Notes under the pieces: model-generated
Told to the model about the DNA's origin: nothing
The model's database searches: none
The model's input: the letters and a program-made list of their open reading frames with translations, nothing else
Origin: Acidiferrimicrobium sp. IK
GTDB lineage: Bacteria > Actinomycetota > Acidimicrobiia > Acidimicrobiales > Palsa-688
Length of the DNA stretch: 64,000 bases
Direction of reading: 5' to 3'
NCBI RefSeq assembly: GCF_025499425.1
Contig: NZ_JAIMCB010000004.1
Coordinates: forward strand, 186,001-250,000
Made by a program: the position numbers and the translations under genes
In this document: piece by piece, positions 39,303 through 48,094 of the stretch
Numbering within the stretch: the first letter of the stretch is position 1
Layout of the letters: the number at the start of each line of letters is the position of its first letter

Positions 39303-40525
39303 TGGATCTGCACATCCCCGCCGATGAGCTCAGCCGGTGTGTCCAATGCGGGCTGTGCCTGCCTCACTGCCCGACGTTCCGGGTGAGCGGCGACGAGAGC
39401 CAGTCCCCACGCGGCCGGATCGCCCTCATGCGAGCCGTGCAGGACGGAGGCGCGCCGGTGACCGGCGAAGTCCGCGCCGCCTGGGAGTCGTGCGTGCAGT
39501 GCCGCGGGTGCGAGACCGCCTGCCCGAGCGGGGTCCACTACGGCCTTCTCATGGAGCTGACCCGAGAGTCGCTCGCCGACGCCCGCATCGTCACCCCCCG
39601 GTGGCAGCGGGCGGGGTTCACGGTCCTGCGCCGACCGCGGGTGCTGCGGGCTGCCAGCCGGGTGTTGGCCGCGGCGCAGCGGGTGGGACTGGTCCCGGCG
39701 CGTCTCGGCCTGCCGCGCCTGCCGCTGCGAGCGCAACCGCTGCGCACGTCGGGATACGACGTCCATCTCGTAACCGGCTGCGTGATGGACGCGTGGCAGC
39801 GAGACGTCCACCGCGACACGCAGCAGGTGCTCGAGGCGGCCGGCTTCGGTGTGCACCCCACCGGCGACGCTGTGCCGTGCTGCGGCGCCCTGCACGTCCA
39901 CGCCGGCCTCGGAGACCCGGCCCGTGCCATGGCCAGCCAAGCGATCGCGGCCATTCCGGGCGACGCTCCCATCCTGGTCGACTCCGCGGGGTGCGGCGCG
40001 GCGATGAAGGACTACGGCAACCTGCTCGGGACCGAGGAGGCCCGCCGCTTCGCCGCTCGGGTCCACGACGTGGGCGAGTGGTTGGCCGGCCACCTTGACC
40101 GCCTGCCGGACGTCGACCCGCTGGCGCTTCGCGTCGCAGTCCAAGACCCGTGCCACCTGCGCCACGTGCAGCGGGTCCACCACTCGACCCGTACGGTGCT
40201 CGCCCCTTACGTGCGCGACCTGGTCGAGCTGGACGACGAGGGGCTGTGCTGCGGCGCAGGGGGCGCCTACTCGCTGCTTCAGCCCGCCATCGCCGGGCGG
40301 ATCAGGGACCGCAAGGTGTCCAGCATCGCCCGGGCCACGCCCGATGTCGTGGCCAGCGCCAACCCGGGCTGCGCCATGCACCTCGCCGGCGCCGGCGTGC
40401 CCACCGTCCACCCGATGACGCTGATCGCCCGGGCGCTCGACGGGCGCGGCTACAAGCCTCCCGGAGGGATCCAAGGGCGGAGGAGCTGCCACCAGGTTTC
40501 GCGCGTCGACGTCCCCCGGCGGTAG
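39302..40525 (+). CDS. glcF: glycolate oxidase Fe-S subunit GlcF
   Basis: Iron-sulfur subunit (407 residues) passing electrons from GlcD/E toward the respiratory chain. Two 4Fe-4S motifs are near the N-terminus (CVQCGLCLPHCP and CVQCRGCETACPSG). Two CCG domains follow (VPCCGALHVHAG and LCCGAGGAYSLL), with DPCHLRHVQ between. Co-translated with glcE. The operon ends 34 bp before a convergent gene, and I see no convincing terminator there. Confidence 0.94.
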   Translation: MDLHIPADELSRCVQCGLCLPHCPTFRVSGDESQSPRGRIALMRAVQDGGAPVTGEVRAAWESCVQCRGCETACPSGVHYGLLMELTRESLADARIVTPRWQRAGFTVLRRPRVLRAASRVLAAAQRVGLVPARLGLPRLPLRAQPLRTSGYDVHLVTGCVMDAWQRDVHRDTQQVLEAAGFGVHPTGDAVPCCGALHVHAGLGDPARAMASQAIAAIPGDAPILVDSAGCGAAMKDYGNLLGTEEARRFAARVHDVGEWLAGHLDRLPDVDPLALRVAVQDPCHLRHVQRVHHSTRTVLAPYVRDLVELDDEGLCCGAGGAYSLLQPAIAGRIRDRKVSSIARATPDVVASANPGCAMHLAGAGVPTVHPMTLIARALDGRGYKPPGGIQGRRSCHQVSRVDVPRR

Positions 40526-40558
40526 CGACTCTGAGCGTCGCCCCGCTAAGAGGGAGGG

Positions 40559-41143
40559 TCAGACGCGCTCGCCGAACGTCATGTCATCGATTCGGCGGAT
40601 GACCGGTATCTCGTCTTCTCGGCCGAACCATGAAGGGCGAGCCTGGTGGCCGTCCTCCGGGCGGGCCCATTCGACGTCGCCCCAGTGTCGACGGGACAAC
40701 TGCTGAGGAAAGTCAGGGTCGATCGCCTGGCACGCTTTCCAGTACCCCTTGGCGTAGCGGGTCATTTCCGCAAGGATCCACCAGTCTTCCTCCGAACTCC
40801 ACTTCCCGTCGCCGGCGTAGTGGATGATCTGCAGTGAGGGGAACTCGAAGGGAGGCTGGGCCGGGTCGGGATGATCCGCTCGGTTGATCCCCTTCCAGAC
40901 GATGCGGTCGCCGTCGATGTTGTACCACTCAAGGGCGGTGTAGCAGTGGCGGCCGTACATCATGGTGGTCTCGAGGAACATCTGGATCTCCGACGGCCCG
41001 CGGAACCGGCCGTAGTGGTGATCGAAGTACACCGCGTCATCGGTGAACAGCTGCGACCACGCAATCCAGTCTTCGTACACAGGTCCGGTCATGAAGTAGT
41101 GCCGGAACGCACCCTCTATCTCGTCTCTTGAAGCATTTCCCAT
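40559..41143 (-). CDS. SnoaL/NTF2-fold protein, last gene of the catabolic cluster
   Basis: Protein of 194 residues with an NTF2-like core: FRHYFMTGPVYEDWIAWSQLFTDDAVYFDHHYGRFRG, then a Trp-rich strand region (DGKWSSEEDWWILAEM). It is longer than simple SnoaL proteins and recalls ring-hydroxylating dioxygenase beta subunits, but no alpha subunit is nearby. The ATG is preceded by gaaggggg, 12 nt after the flavin-reductase stop, so it is in the same operon. Reaction unknown. Confidence 0.75.
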   Translation of the reverse strand: MGNASRDEIEGAFRHYFMTGPVYEDWIAWSQLFTDDAVYFDHHYGRFRGPSEIQMFLETTMMYGRHCYTALEWYNIDGDRIVWKGINRADHPDPAQPPFEFPSLQIIHYAGDGKWSSEEDWWILAEMTRYAKGYWKACQAIDPDFPQQLSRRHWGDVEWARPEDGHQARPSWFGREDEIPVIRRIDDMTFGERV

Positions 41144-41155
41144 CGGTGTCCCCCT

Positions 41156-41758
41156 TCAGTCCGTCGAGATCGCGGTCGCTTCGAGGCCGCGCATGACGCG
41201 GCAGTGGTTGATCTGTGCCTCGTGGTTGTCCTCGTACTCGTCGGTCCACTTCCGGCCCAACGCGCTCCACGCCTCGCCTATTAGGAGCTTGCTGCCCCGG
41301 TGGAGACGTTCGGCGCTGACTACGTCACCGACGAAGATGGTGTTCTCGTCGTTGTCGAGGCTCCCCGTCACGCGTGCTTCGACATAGCCCAAAGCATCGA
41401 GGAGGACAGGCGCGCCGGTAACGCCCGTCCGGGTGCGCAGTGCTCCCAACTTGTCACCGTCGCGCCCGGAGCGCCCCGCCAGGGCCCGGATGATGGCGAG
41501 GGAGGCCCCGAGCCGTTCGGGGCCGCCACCAAGCACGTGCAGGGTGAACACGCCGCTGCGAAGCACCATGTCGTGGCTGAAGTTGTACTTGGTGATGCTG
41601 ACTGTGACTCTGGGCGCCTCGGGCACCACGCTTGCCGGGCCGCCCGAAAGCGTGATGAGCCCGTTGGTCCGGGTCCCGTCGATGGTGGTGACGGCGACGG
41701 GCACAGGATGCAGCCCCGCGGTCACGAACGCCGACGCCTCGAGCGAGTTGGGATTCAT
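41156..41758 (-). CDS. flavin-reductase-like FMN-binding protein
   Basis: Protein of 200 residues with the flavin-reductase (split barrel) fold: PVAVTTIDGTRTNGLITLS near 18-36, RVTVSITKYNFSHDMVLRSGVF, and LGYVEARVTGSLDNDENTIFVGDV. It could supply reduced flavin to an oxygenase or act as an NAD(P)H:flavin oxidoreductase. Its ATG overlaps the SDR stop as ATGA. Its partner is unclear; the LLM enzyme two genes upstream is one candidate. Confidence 0.82.
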   Translation of the reverse strand: MNPNSLEASAFVTAGLHPVPVAVTTIDGTRTNGLITLSGGPASVVPEAPRVTVSITKYNFSHDMVLRSGVFTLHVLGGGPERLGASLAIIRALAGRSGRDGDKLGALRTRTGVTGAPVLLDALGYVEARVTGSLDNDENTIFVGDVVSAERLHRGSKLLIGEAWSALGRKWTDEYEDNHEAQINHCRVMRGLEATAISTD

Positions 41759-42618
41759 GTCGCACTCCCTGGGGCTGCGGTCGGAGCCAGCCAGCCGGCG
41801 GTCATTCCTGTGATGGTCTCGCCGGTCAGGTCGGACAGCTTCTTGCCGATCAGGCGGGACAAGGCTTTGCTGGTCTGGTACCGCAGCACCGGTGACGGCT
41901 GAGCGGCGACATCGACGATCACGTCCGCCACCTCCTCGGTGCTCTGCGCCCGCGAGTAACCGGCGCTGGTGACCCGTTGGAACTGCTCCCAGAGTGGTTG
42001 GAGCGTCTCGTCGGGGGCGCGCCCGGCACGGCCTCCGGACTTCTCGACGAATCGGCCCTGGACCGGCCCCGGCTCCACGAGGCTGAGGCGGACCCCCCAA
42101 GTCGCAGCGACGGGCCACAGGGACTCGTAAAGCCCCTCCAGGGCGCACTTCGCTGCGCAATAGGCATCGTTGAACGGCTGTCCGAACACGCCGGCCATGC
42201 TGGAGACAGCGATGATGTGGCCGTGCCCGGCGGCGCGCATGGCGGGGAGCACTGCCTTGGTGAGCCGGGCCACGCCGATGAAGTTGACGTCGAGGGACCG
42301 TTGGAGGTGGCTGAGCTCCAACTCGACCAGCGAGCCTGTGAACCCCACTCCGGCGCTGTTGACGACCAGGTCGATCCCCTCCGCAGCGAGCCGCCCGACG
42401 CAGCGGTCCACCGACTCGTCACTGGTGATGTCCAGCTCCGATACGACTAGATCGGTTGCGCCGGCTGCCTGGGCCCCAGCCCGCAGATCGTCGGCCCGGG
42501 CCAGACTGCGGACCGTGGCTTCGACCCGGTAGCCGCGCCGGCTGAGAGCCAAGGCGGTGGCCAGGCCGATGCCGCTGCCGGCGCCGGTCACCAAGGCGAC
42601 GGGCCGGTCCGTCGTCAT
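41755..42618 (-). CDS. short-chain dehydrogenase/reductase
   Basis: Classical SDR of 287 residues, NAD(P)-dependent. Cofactor motif TGAGSGIG (11-18), NSAG (87-90), and the catalytic triad S139/S140, Y153 and K157 (YCAAK) are intact. PGP after the active site matches the usual substrate lid. Substrate unknown, presumably an alcohol or ketone intermediate of this cluster. Four-base overlaps at both ends place it firmly in the operon. Confidence 0.9.
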   Translation of the reverse strand: MTTDRPVALVTGAGSGIGLATALALSRRGYRVEATVRSLARADDLRAGAQAAGATDLVVSELDITSDESVDRCVGRLAAEGIDLVVNSAGVGFTGSLVELELSHLQRSLDVNFIGVARLTKAVLPAMRAAGHGHIIAVSSMAGVFGQPFNDAYCAAKCALEGLYESLWPVAATWGVRLSLVEPGPVQGRFVEKSGGRAGRAPDETLQPLWEQFQRVTSAGYSRAQSTEEVADVIVDVAAQPSPVLRYQTSKALSRLIGKKLSDLTGETITGMTAGWLAPTAAPGSAT

Positions 42619-43496
42619 CCGCGCTCGCCCACCGGCCGGACATCGCCGAGGCGGTCGACCCACTCCGCGCAGCGCTTAGCTAGGTCGCCTCGCTCCAGCC
42701 GGTGCGCCGGAAGCAAGATTCGGTCCACGCCCCACGCGGCCAGATCCTCGATGGCGGCCGAAGGGTCACCCCGTCTTAGCCCCTCGTGGCTGGCGGTGAC
42801 CTCGAGCGTCATCGGGTCGCGGCCATGCTCCGCAGCGGTCTTGCGCATCAGCCTGACCAGCTCCGGGATGTCACCGCCAAGAGGAACGAAGCCGTCACCG
42901 ATGCGTCCCGCCCGCCTGGCAGACGCGGGCGAGTGCCCGCCGACGATGATGGGGACGGCCCGGCTCGGCGGCTTCGGGTTGGAGCTCATCCCCGAGAACG
43001 AGACGAAGGGACCGTGGTAGGAGGCGTCGTCCTCGGCCCACAGGACCCGCATGGCCGCGATGTAGTCGTCGGTCCGCCGGCCCCGGTCAGCGAACGGCAC
43101 CCCGAGCGCCTTGAACTCCTCCTCGAGCCAGCCGACGCCGACCCCGAGCAGCACTCGGCCGCCCGAGAGGAAGTCAAGGGTTGCGACCTCCTTGGCCATG
43201 ACGCCAGGGTGGCGCTGGGGCACGATCGTGATGCCGGTAGCCAGCCGGATCGTAGAGGTCCGAGCGCCGACCCAGGTGAGCCAGACGAAGGGGTCCGGTA
43301 AGCGCGTGTCGGCGTCGCCGGGCATCTTGCCGCCCTCGGCGTAGGGGTACGCCGAGGCGTAGCCCGTAGGCCAGAGGACGTGCTCCGCGGTCCAGAGCGA
43401 CTCGATGCCGGCCACCTCAGCCGCCTGGGCAAGCTCGGACGCGGCCTCGGGCTCGGCGAAGCGCCCGGTGTTGGCGGCGAGGATACCGACCTTCAC
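42615..43496 (-). CDS. LLM-class, probably F420-dependent, oxidoreductase
   Basis: Luciferase-like TIM-barrel protein of 293 residues: VGILAANTGRFAEP, WTAEHVLWP, TRLPDPFVWLTWVGARTSTI, RHPGVMAKEVATLDFLSGGR and GVGVGWLEEEFKALGVPF are typical of the F420-dependent LLM group. It probably oxidises or reduces a C-O or C-N bond; substrate unknown. GTG 43496 overlaps the upstream stop (GTGA). Confidence 0.88.
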   Translation of the reverse strand: MKVGILAANTGRFAEPEAASELAQAAEVAGIESLWTAEHVLWPTGYASAYPYAEGGKMPGDADTRLPDPFVWLTWVGARTSTIRLATGITIVPQRHPGVMAKEVATLDFLSGGRVLLGVGVGWLEEEFKALGVPFADRGRRTDDYIAAMRVLWAEDDASYHGPFVSFSGMSSNPKPPSRAVPIIVGGHSPASARRAGRIGDGFVPLGGDIPELVRLMRKTAAEHGRDPMTLEVTASHEGLRRGDPSAAIEDLAAWGVDRILLPAHRLERGDLAKRCAEWVDRLGDVRPVGERG

Positions 43497-44131
43497 GACC
43501 CTGCCTTGGCAGTGGCGTCGGATCCGGCCTTCCACCAGGCGAGGATGTCGTCGACTGGCGCGACGGTGGCGATGAACGGGAGAGTGTGGCGGAGCATCGA
43601 GACGACGTGCTCGGGCGGCGAGCCGGCGACGGCGTCGCTCGGAATTATCACATCGAAGTCCTCGTCGACCGCCTCGGTGGCGGCGACGGGCAACGCCACG
43701 TTGACCGAGATACCGGCCATCACCAGGGTGCGGATGCCGATGTTGCGCAGCAGCTTGAACGTCTCGGTCCCGTAGGTCGGGGACAGGCCGGTGTGGCGGG
43801 TCAAGACCAGGTCGTCGGGCCCCACACCGATCTGCGGGATCGGCTGGGTCGCCGGATGGCCGGGACCCCACGCCGCCTGTCGCTCGAGCAGCCGGGCGAA
43901 CAGCGGCGGCCGACGGTTGGAGGATCGGTTGCCGGCGACAGGTGCGTAGGTCAGGTGGACCACCTGAGCCCCGGCCTCCCGGGCCCCTACGGCGAGGCGC
44001 CCCAAAGCCGGGATGATGGGTTGGGCCGCCTGCGCGATCGTCTTCATGATCGTCTCTGCGCCGAGAAGCCCGTTTTGGCACTCGACGAAAAGCACCGCTG
44101 TCGATCTCGGATCCAAGCCGCCCCCCTGCAT
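43493..44131 (-). CDS. isochorismatase-like protein lacking the catalytic Cys
   Basis: Isochorismatase/cysteine-hydrolase fold, 212 residues. The usual Asp-Lys-Cys triad is not intact: the first position is Glu17 (FVECQNG), the Lys region reads LTRHTGLSPTYGT with no Lys, and the Cys of the consensus N-x-C-V is Ala146 (VNVALPV). It is therefore unlikely to be an ordinary amidohydrolase and may bind a ligand or use other chemistry. First gene of the downstream half-cluster, with a promoter-like region and a palindrome upstream. Confidence 0.83.
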   Translation of the reverse strand: MQGGGLDPRSTAVLFVECQNGLLGAETIMKTIAQAAQPIIPALGRLAVGAREAGAQVVHLTYAPVAGNRSSNRRPPLFARLLERQAAWGPGHPATQPIPQIGVGPDDLVLTRHTGLSPTYGTETFKLLRNIGIRTLVMAGISVNVALPVAATEAVDEDFDVIIPSDAVAGSPPEHVVSMLRHTLPFIATVAPVDDILAWWKAGSDATAKAGS

Positions 44132-44138
44132 GGCCAGG

Positions 44139-44144
44139 AGCTTA
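44139..44144 (-). promoter_or_regulatory. -10 hexamer upstream of the isochorismatase-like gene
   Basis: TAAGCT on the minus strand ends 7 nt before the ATG at 44131. TTGACG (44164-44169, minus) overlaps the palindrome at 44155-44168 and may be part of the -35 region, though the spacing is 19 bp. Confidence 0.4.
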
Positions 44145-44154
44145 TCGTTCTAGC

Positions 44155-44168
44155 TGACGGAAGCGTCA
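44155..44168. promoter_or_regulatory. TGACG-N4-CGTCA palindrome, candidate operator
   Basis: TGACGgaagCGTCA has perfect 5-bp arms and covers the probable -35 of the isochorismatase-LLM-SDR unit. The layout is that of a repressor site. No regulator gene is adjacent. Confidence 0.45.
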
Positions 44169-44253
44169 AGTCGGGGCGGTGACGAGGAGACGCGACGTGA
44201 CCGACCACAGGCGGCCGCCAGATCCGAGGGGAGAGGCGCGGGCGCCGGCTGGG

Positions 44254-45114
44254 TCAGGAGCCCGGAGGGGGATCGCCGGCCGGCATGCTGAGCAGGCTGG
44301 CTTCCTCCCGAAACGTTTGCCACATGGTCTGCTCCCACGCGGCGTTCAGCTGGCCTTTGATGTGGCCCACCCGACCGCTCAGATCCCGTGCCGGGGTGCC
44401 GGCGGCCGGCCCCCTCCCGGGCGGCCCGAGGGTCGCCAGGCGCGAAGCGACCTCAGCAACGGTGGCCTCCAGCTCCTCAGACGGCACGCAACGGTTGATC
44501 AGGCGCCAGGCTTCGGCCTGGCGAGCCGGTAGGGGCTCGCCCAGCAAGGCCATCTCCTTCGCCAATGGCAAGCTCAACGATCTGGTCAGCAGCCAGGCGG
44601 CGCCACCCTCGAGGGGTAGCCCGATCCGCCCGAAGATCTCCCAGAACGTGGCGTTCTCCGAGGCGTAGATCAGGTCGCAGGCCAGGGCTAACTGGCAGCC
44701 GCCGCCGACGGCAGGCCCGTTCACTGCTGCTATGAACGGGGTGTCGCTGCGCCAGATAGCCTCGAAGAGCCGGTACCAGCCGTAGAGGATCCCGTCGTCT
44801 CGCCCCGCGGTGGCCGTCCGGATCCGGTCGGCCGGGATCTCGAAGAACCCACCTGGCTGGCGAAGATCGGCGCCGGCGCAGAAGGTAGTACCGACGCCTG
44901 TGATCACCGCTGCCTTGACGCCCTTGTCCTCGGATGCATCGTGGATGGCGGCGAGCAGCGCGTCCCGTAAGCCCATCCCGTCGGGGCCGTGGCCGCCGGG
45001 ATAGTGGTCCATGGCGTTGCGACGATCCGGGCGGTTGAGTCGCAACCAAGCCACGCCGTCCGCCACCTCGTAGCGCAAGCCAGCCTTGTCCCAGGCATCG
45101 ATGTTTGTGGTCAT
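44254..45114 (-). CDS. enoyl-CoA hydratase/isomerase-family protein
   Basis: Crotonase-fold protein of 286 residues: TGVGTTFCAGADL gives the first oxyanion-hole strand, and NGPAVGGGCQLALACDLIYAS the second. The two glutamates of true enoyl-CoA hydratases are not evident: the first site is Gln (GGGCQL), the second region reads FWEIFGRIGLPLEGG. The reaction may thus be an isomerase, lyase or hydrolase type on an acyl-CoA. gggagagg precedes the ATG. 107 nt separate it from the hydroxylase large-subunit stop. Confidence 0.85.
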   Translation of the reverse strand: MTTNIDAWDKAGLRYEVADGVAWLRLNRPDRRNAMDHYPGGHGPDGMGLRDALLAAIHDASEDKGVKAAVITGVGTTFCAGADLRQPGGFFEIPADRIRTATAGRDDGILYGWYRLFEAIWRSDTPFIAAVNGPAVGGGCQLALACDLIYASENATFWEIFGRIGLPLEGGAAWLLTRSLSLPLAKEMALLGEPLPARQAEAWRLINRCVPSEELEATVAEVASRLATLGPPGRGPAAGTPARDLSGRVGHIKGQLNAAWEQTMWQTFREEASLLSMPAGDPPPGS

Positions 45115-45221
45115 GTTCCTCTCCCGTATTGGGCCCGGCGTGACATACCGCGTCTCGTGCAGTGTCTCGGCGTCCCCGGTCCCGGCGCCAGGGCCCGTGG
45201 TCGGGGGCAGGTGTCAGCGTC

Positions 45222-47588
45222 TCACGTAGCAACTGCTCGCAATAGGTCTCTGATCTGCGAAGGCCCGAGAGGGAAGTCTGTCGGGTGCACGCCGAGGTGA
45301 GCGACGGCGTCGTGGATGGCGTTGGCCACCGTTGGCGGAGACACGATCGCGCCTCCTTCGCCCATACCTTTGTAGCCCCCCAGGGAGGCCGACATGGTCT
45401 CGATGTGCCCGATCTCGATGTCGGGAATCTCCGCCGCCGACGGCACCAGGTAGTCGAGGAAGGTGGTCGTGAGCGGGTTGCCTTCCCCGTCGTAGGCGAA
45501 ATGCTCGTAGAGGACCCCGCCGATCCCTTGAACGACCCCGCCGGCGATCTGGCCTTCCACGACCATCGGGTTGATCATCTTTCCGCAGTCCTCAGACACG
45601 ATGTAGCGCAGGATCTTCACCATGCCCGTCTCGCGGTCGACTTCGACGGTGCAGGCGTGCGCGGCGTTGGACCAGGTGAACATCCCCGGGGGACGGAAGC
45701 GGGCCGTGACCTCGAGGCCGCACTCCATGTCGGGCGGCAGCGAGTCGGGCGCCATGTGGGCCACCGACGCAACCTGTGCGAAGGGGACCGCCTTGCTCGG
45801 GGTTCCCCTTACCGATACGACCGACGCGTTGACCTCCATGTCCTCGGGCGACGCCTCGAGAAGGTGGGCGGCAATCTGGACGATCTTTTCCCGCAGGCGC
45901 ATCGAAGCGGTCTGGGCGGCGCCGCCGGCGATGACTGCGCTGCGGCTCCCGCCGGTGCCGGGACCGGTTGGGCTCGTAGCCGTGTCTCCTTGGATCAGCA
46001 CCACGTCGGCGATGTCGCAACCGAGTGTGTCGGCCACGATCTGGGGGATGGTGGTCTCCAGGCTGTGGCCATGGTTGCCTGTCGACATGGAGATGATCAC
46101 CCGGCCTGTGGGGTCCATCTGGAGGACAGCCAAGTCCGACGACAGCATGCCGAACGCGATGGCGCTGGGCTCGAGGTAAACGCCTAGGCCCATCCCGAGC
46201 AGCCGGCCCTCCGCGCGGGCGGCGGCCTGCTCGGCGCGGAAGGCCTCAACATCGAGCATCTCGAGAGCCTGTTGCATGGTCTCACTCGGTGTGACGTTCT
46301 CGTACACCAGGGTCATGCAGTTGGTGTAGGGAAACTCGTCCGCGCTGAGGATGTTGCGCCGGCGGAACTCCAGGGGGTCCATGCCGATCTCTCGCGCGAC
46401 GTGGTCCATCATCTGCTCCCGAGCCACGGTCTCCATCATCCACGGGCCTCGGTACGCCTGCTTGCCGACGGTATTGGTGAACACTGCCGTCGACGCGGGC
46501 AGCACGACCGGGAATCGGTACGGGCCCGGGAAGACGCCCATCGCCATGGAGGCGGAGGACCCGGTCCCGGAGGGGAACGCACCGACGTCTTCGAAGAAGT
46601 GCACCTTCGCCCCGAGGATCGTGCCCGCCGCGTCAACCGCCATCGTGACCTCGACCGCTTCCTGGCGCGCCTGGTTGGCGGCGGTCAGGTTTTCCTGGCG
46701 GTCCTCAACCCACTTCACCGGGCGATCCCCGATCAAGTGGGCAGCGAGGATCACCGCGGCCTCGTCGCGAGAGAGCATCATCTTCTGGCCGAACCCGCCG
46801 CCGACGTCGTTGGCGATGGCCCTGACGCGGGGCTCGGGCAGTCCGGTCAGTCGGGCCGCCGAAGACTTCACCTCGCTTACGCTTTGGGTAGCCGCCCAGA
46901 TCTGCATGTCGCCGGCGAAGCGGTTGTAGTGGACCACGATCCCGCGCGGTTCCATCGGGACATTGGTGGCCCGGGCCTGGCGGAACGTACGGGTGACGAC
47001 GTGTGGCGCGGTGGCGAACATCGCCTCCACCTCGGGCACATCGGGCATCGGCACGGCCTCGGAGACGTTGGTTCCGGAGGCCATCTCGGGATGGACGAGG
47101 ATCGGGTTGGTGCCGGCGTCGTAACCGAGTACCGGCGTCCCAGGATCGATGTCGACCTCGATCAGCTCTGCGGCGTCCTCCGCCACGTAGCGGCTCTCGG
47201 CGACGATGATCACGATCGGGTCGCCGACGAAGCGCACGTCGCCGTGGGCCAGCGGTCGCACAGGGGGATAGGGCGTCTGGCCTCCCATCTCGGGAGGCGG
47301 CCCGAGCATGCTGTGCCAGAACTGGTGGACGCGGGGGTTGATGTCGGAGCCGGTCAGCACCGCCCGCACGCCGGGGAGAGCTGCCGCGGCCTTGGTCTCG
47401 ATCCGGGTGATCCTTCCACGGGCGACCGGCGAGCGGACGAACGCGGCGTGCAGCATCCCCGGCAGCTGGATGTCGTCTACATAGCGACCGTGCCCGGTGA
47501 GGAGGCGAGGATCCTCGATGCGGGCGACCCGCTGTCCCACGTAGCGACCGGCCGCCGAATGGGAACTCGTCCCGGTGGTTGTGCTCAT
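45222..47588 (-). CDS. molybdenum hydroxylase large subunit (xanthine dehydrogenase family)
   Basis: Molybdopterin-binding catalytic subunit, 788 residues: Ald_Xan_dh a/b hammerhead domain (about 20-135), then Mo-cofactor domain with NDVGGGFGQKMM, KQAYRGPWMMETV, DTATSPTGPGTGGSRS and GMGEGGAIVSPPTVANAI. The active-site loop is AYRGPW, not the AYRCSFR of true CO dehydrogenase, so the substrate is probably an aromatic, heterocyclic or other small carbonyl compound. Its ATG overlaps the stop of the 2Fe-2S subunit. The gene order medium-small-large matches other such enzymes. Confidence 0.92.
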   Translation of the reverse strand: MSTTTGTSSHSAAGRYVGQRVARIEDPRLLTGHGRYVDDIQLPGMLHAAFVRSPVARGRITRIETKAAAALPGVRAVLTGSDINPRVHQFWHSMLGPPPEMGGQTPYPPVRPLAHGDVRFVGDPIVIIVAESRYVAEDAAELIEVDIDPGTPVLGYDAGTNPILVHPEMASGTNVSEAVPMPDVPEVEAMFATAPHVVTRTFRQARATNVPMEPRGIVVHYNRFAGDMQIWAATQSVSEVKSSAARLTGLPEPRVRAIANDVGGGFGQKMMLSRDEAAVILAAHLIGDRPVKWVEDRQENLTAANQARQEAVEVTMAVDAAGTILGAKVHFFEDVGAFPSGTGSSASMAMGVFPGPYRFPVVLPASTAVFTNTVGKQAYRGPWMMETVAREQMMDHVAREIGMDPLEFRRRNILSADEFPYTNCMTLVYENVTPSETMQQALEMLDVEAFRAEQAAARAEGRLLGMGLGVYLEPSAIAFGMLSSDLAVLQMDPTGRVIISMSTGNHGHSLETTIPQIVADTLGCDIADVVLIQGDTATSPTGPGTGGSRSAVIAGGAAQTASMRLREKIVQIAAHLLEASPEDMEVNASVVSVRGTPSKAVPFAQVASVAHMAPDSLPPDMECGLEVTARFRPPGMFTWSNAAHACTVEVDRETGMVKILRYIVSEDCGKMINPMVVEGQIAGGVVQGIGGVLYEHFAYDGEGNPLTTTFLDYLVPSAAEIPDIEIGHIETMSASLGGYKGMGEGGAIVSPPTVANAIHDAVAHLGVHPTDFPLGPSQIRDLLRAVAT

Positions 47589-48094
47589 GCCGTCGGTCCT
47601 GACCCGGGACGCCCTCCCGCAACAGCCGCGCCTCGTGATGAGAGGCGGGCCGCGTTGACGATACCCTGGTAGCCGGTACAGCGGCATAGGTTGCCCGAGA
47701 GCGCCACCCGCAGATCCTCATCGTCGGGTTGGTCGTGGTCGGCCAGGTACGCCGTCATGGACACGACGACGCCGGGCGTACAGAACCCGCACTGCAAGCC
47801 GTGGCACTCCTGCATGGCGGCCTGGAAGCGGTTGAGCGTGCCGTCGCCGCCCGCCAGCCCTTCGACGGTCGTGATTTCCGAGCGATCCAGCTGTATGGCG
47901 AAGAGAAGGCACGAACGAACGGCCTGCCCGTCGAGCAGCACGGTGCACGCACCGCAGGCCCCGTGCTCACAGCCGACGTGTGTGCCGGTGAGGTGCAGGT
48001 CCTCCCGGAGGACATCAGAGAGCAGCTTGCGGGCCTCGACGGCGACGGCGTGCCGTTCGCCGTTGACGGTGAGGTTGATCGGGACGAGGGTCAT
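47585..48094 (-). CDS. molybdenum hydroxylase 2Fe-2S subunit
   Basis: Small subunit of 169 residues with two 2Fe-2S clusters: plant-type ferredoxin ligands C42, C47, C50 and C62 (GCEHGACGACTV), then the helical cluster C102, C105, C137 and C139 (CGFCTPG, NLCRCTGY). It carries electrons from the Mo site to FAD in the medium subunit. It overlaps both neighbours by 4 nt. Confidence 0.95.
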   Translation of the reverse strand: MTLVPINLTVNGERHAVAVEARKLLSDVLREDLHLTGTHVGCEHGACGACTVLLDGQAVRSCLLFAIQLDRSEITTVEGLAGGDGTLNRFQAAMQECHGLQCGFCTPGVVVSMTAYLADHDQPDDEDLRVALSGNLCRCTGYQGIVNAARLSSRGAAVAGGRPGSGPTA

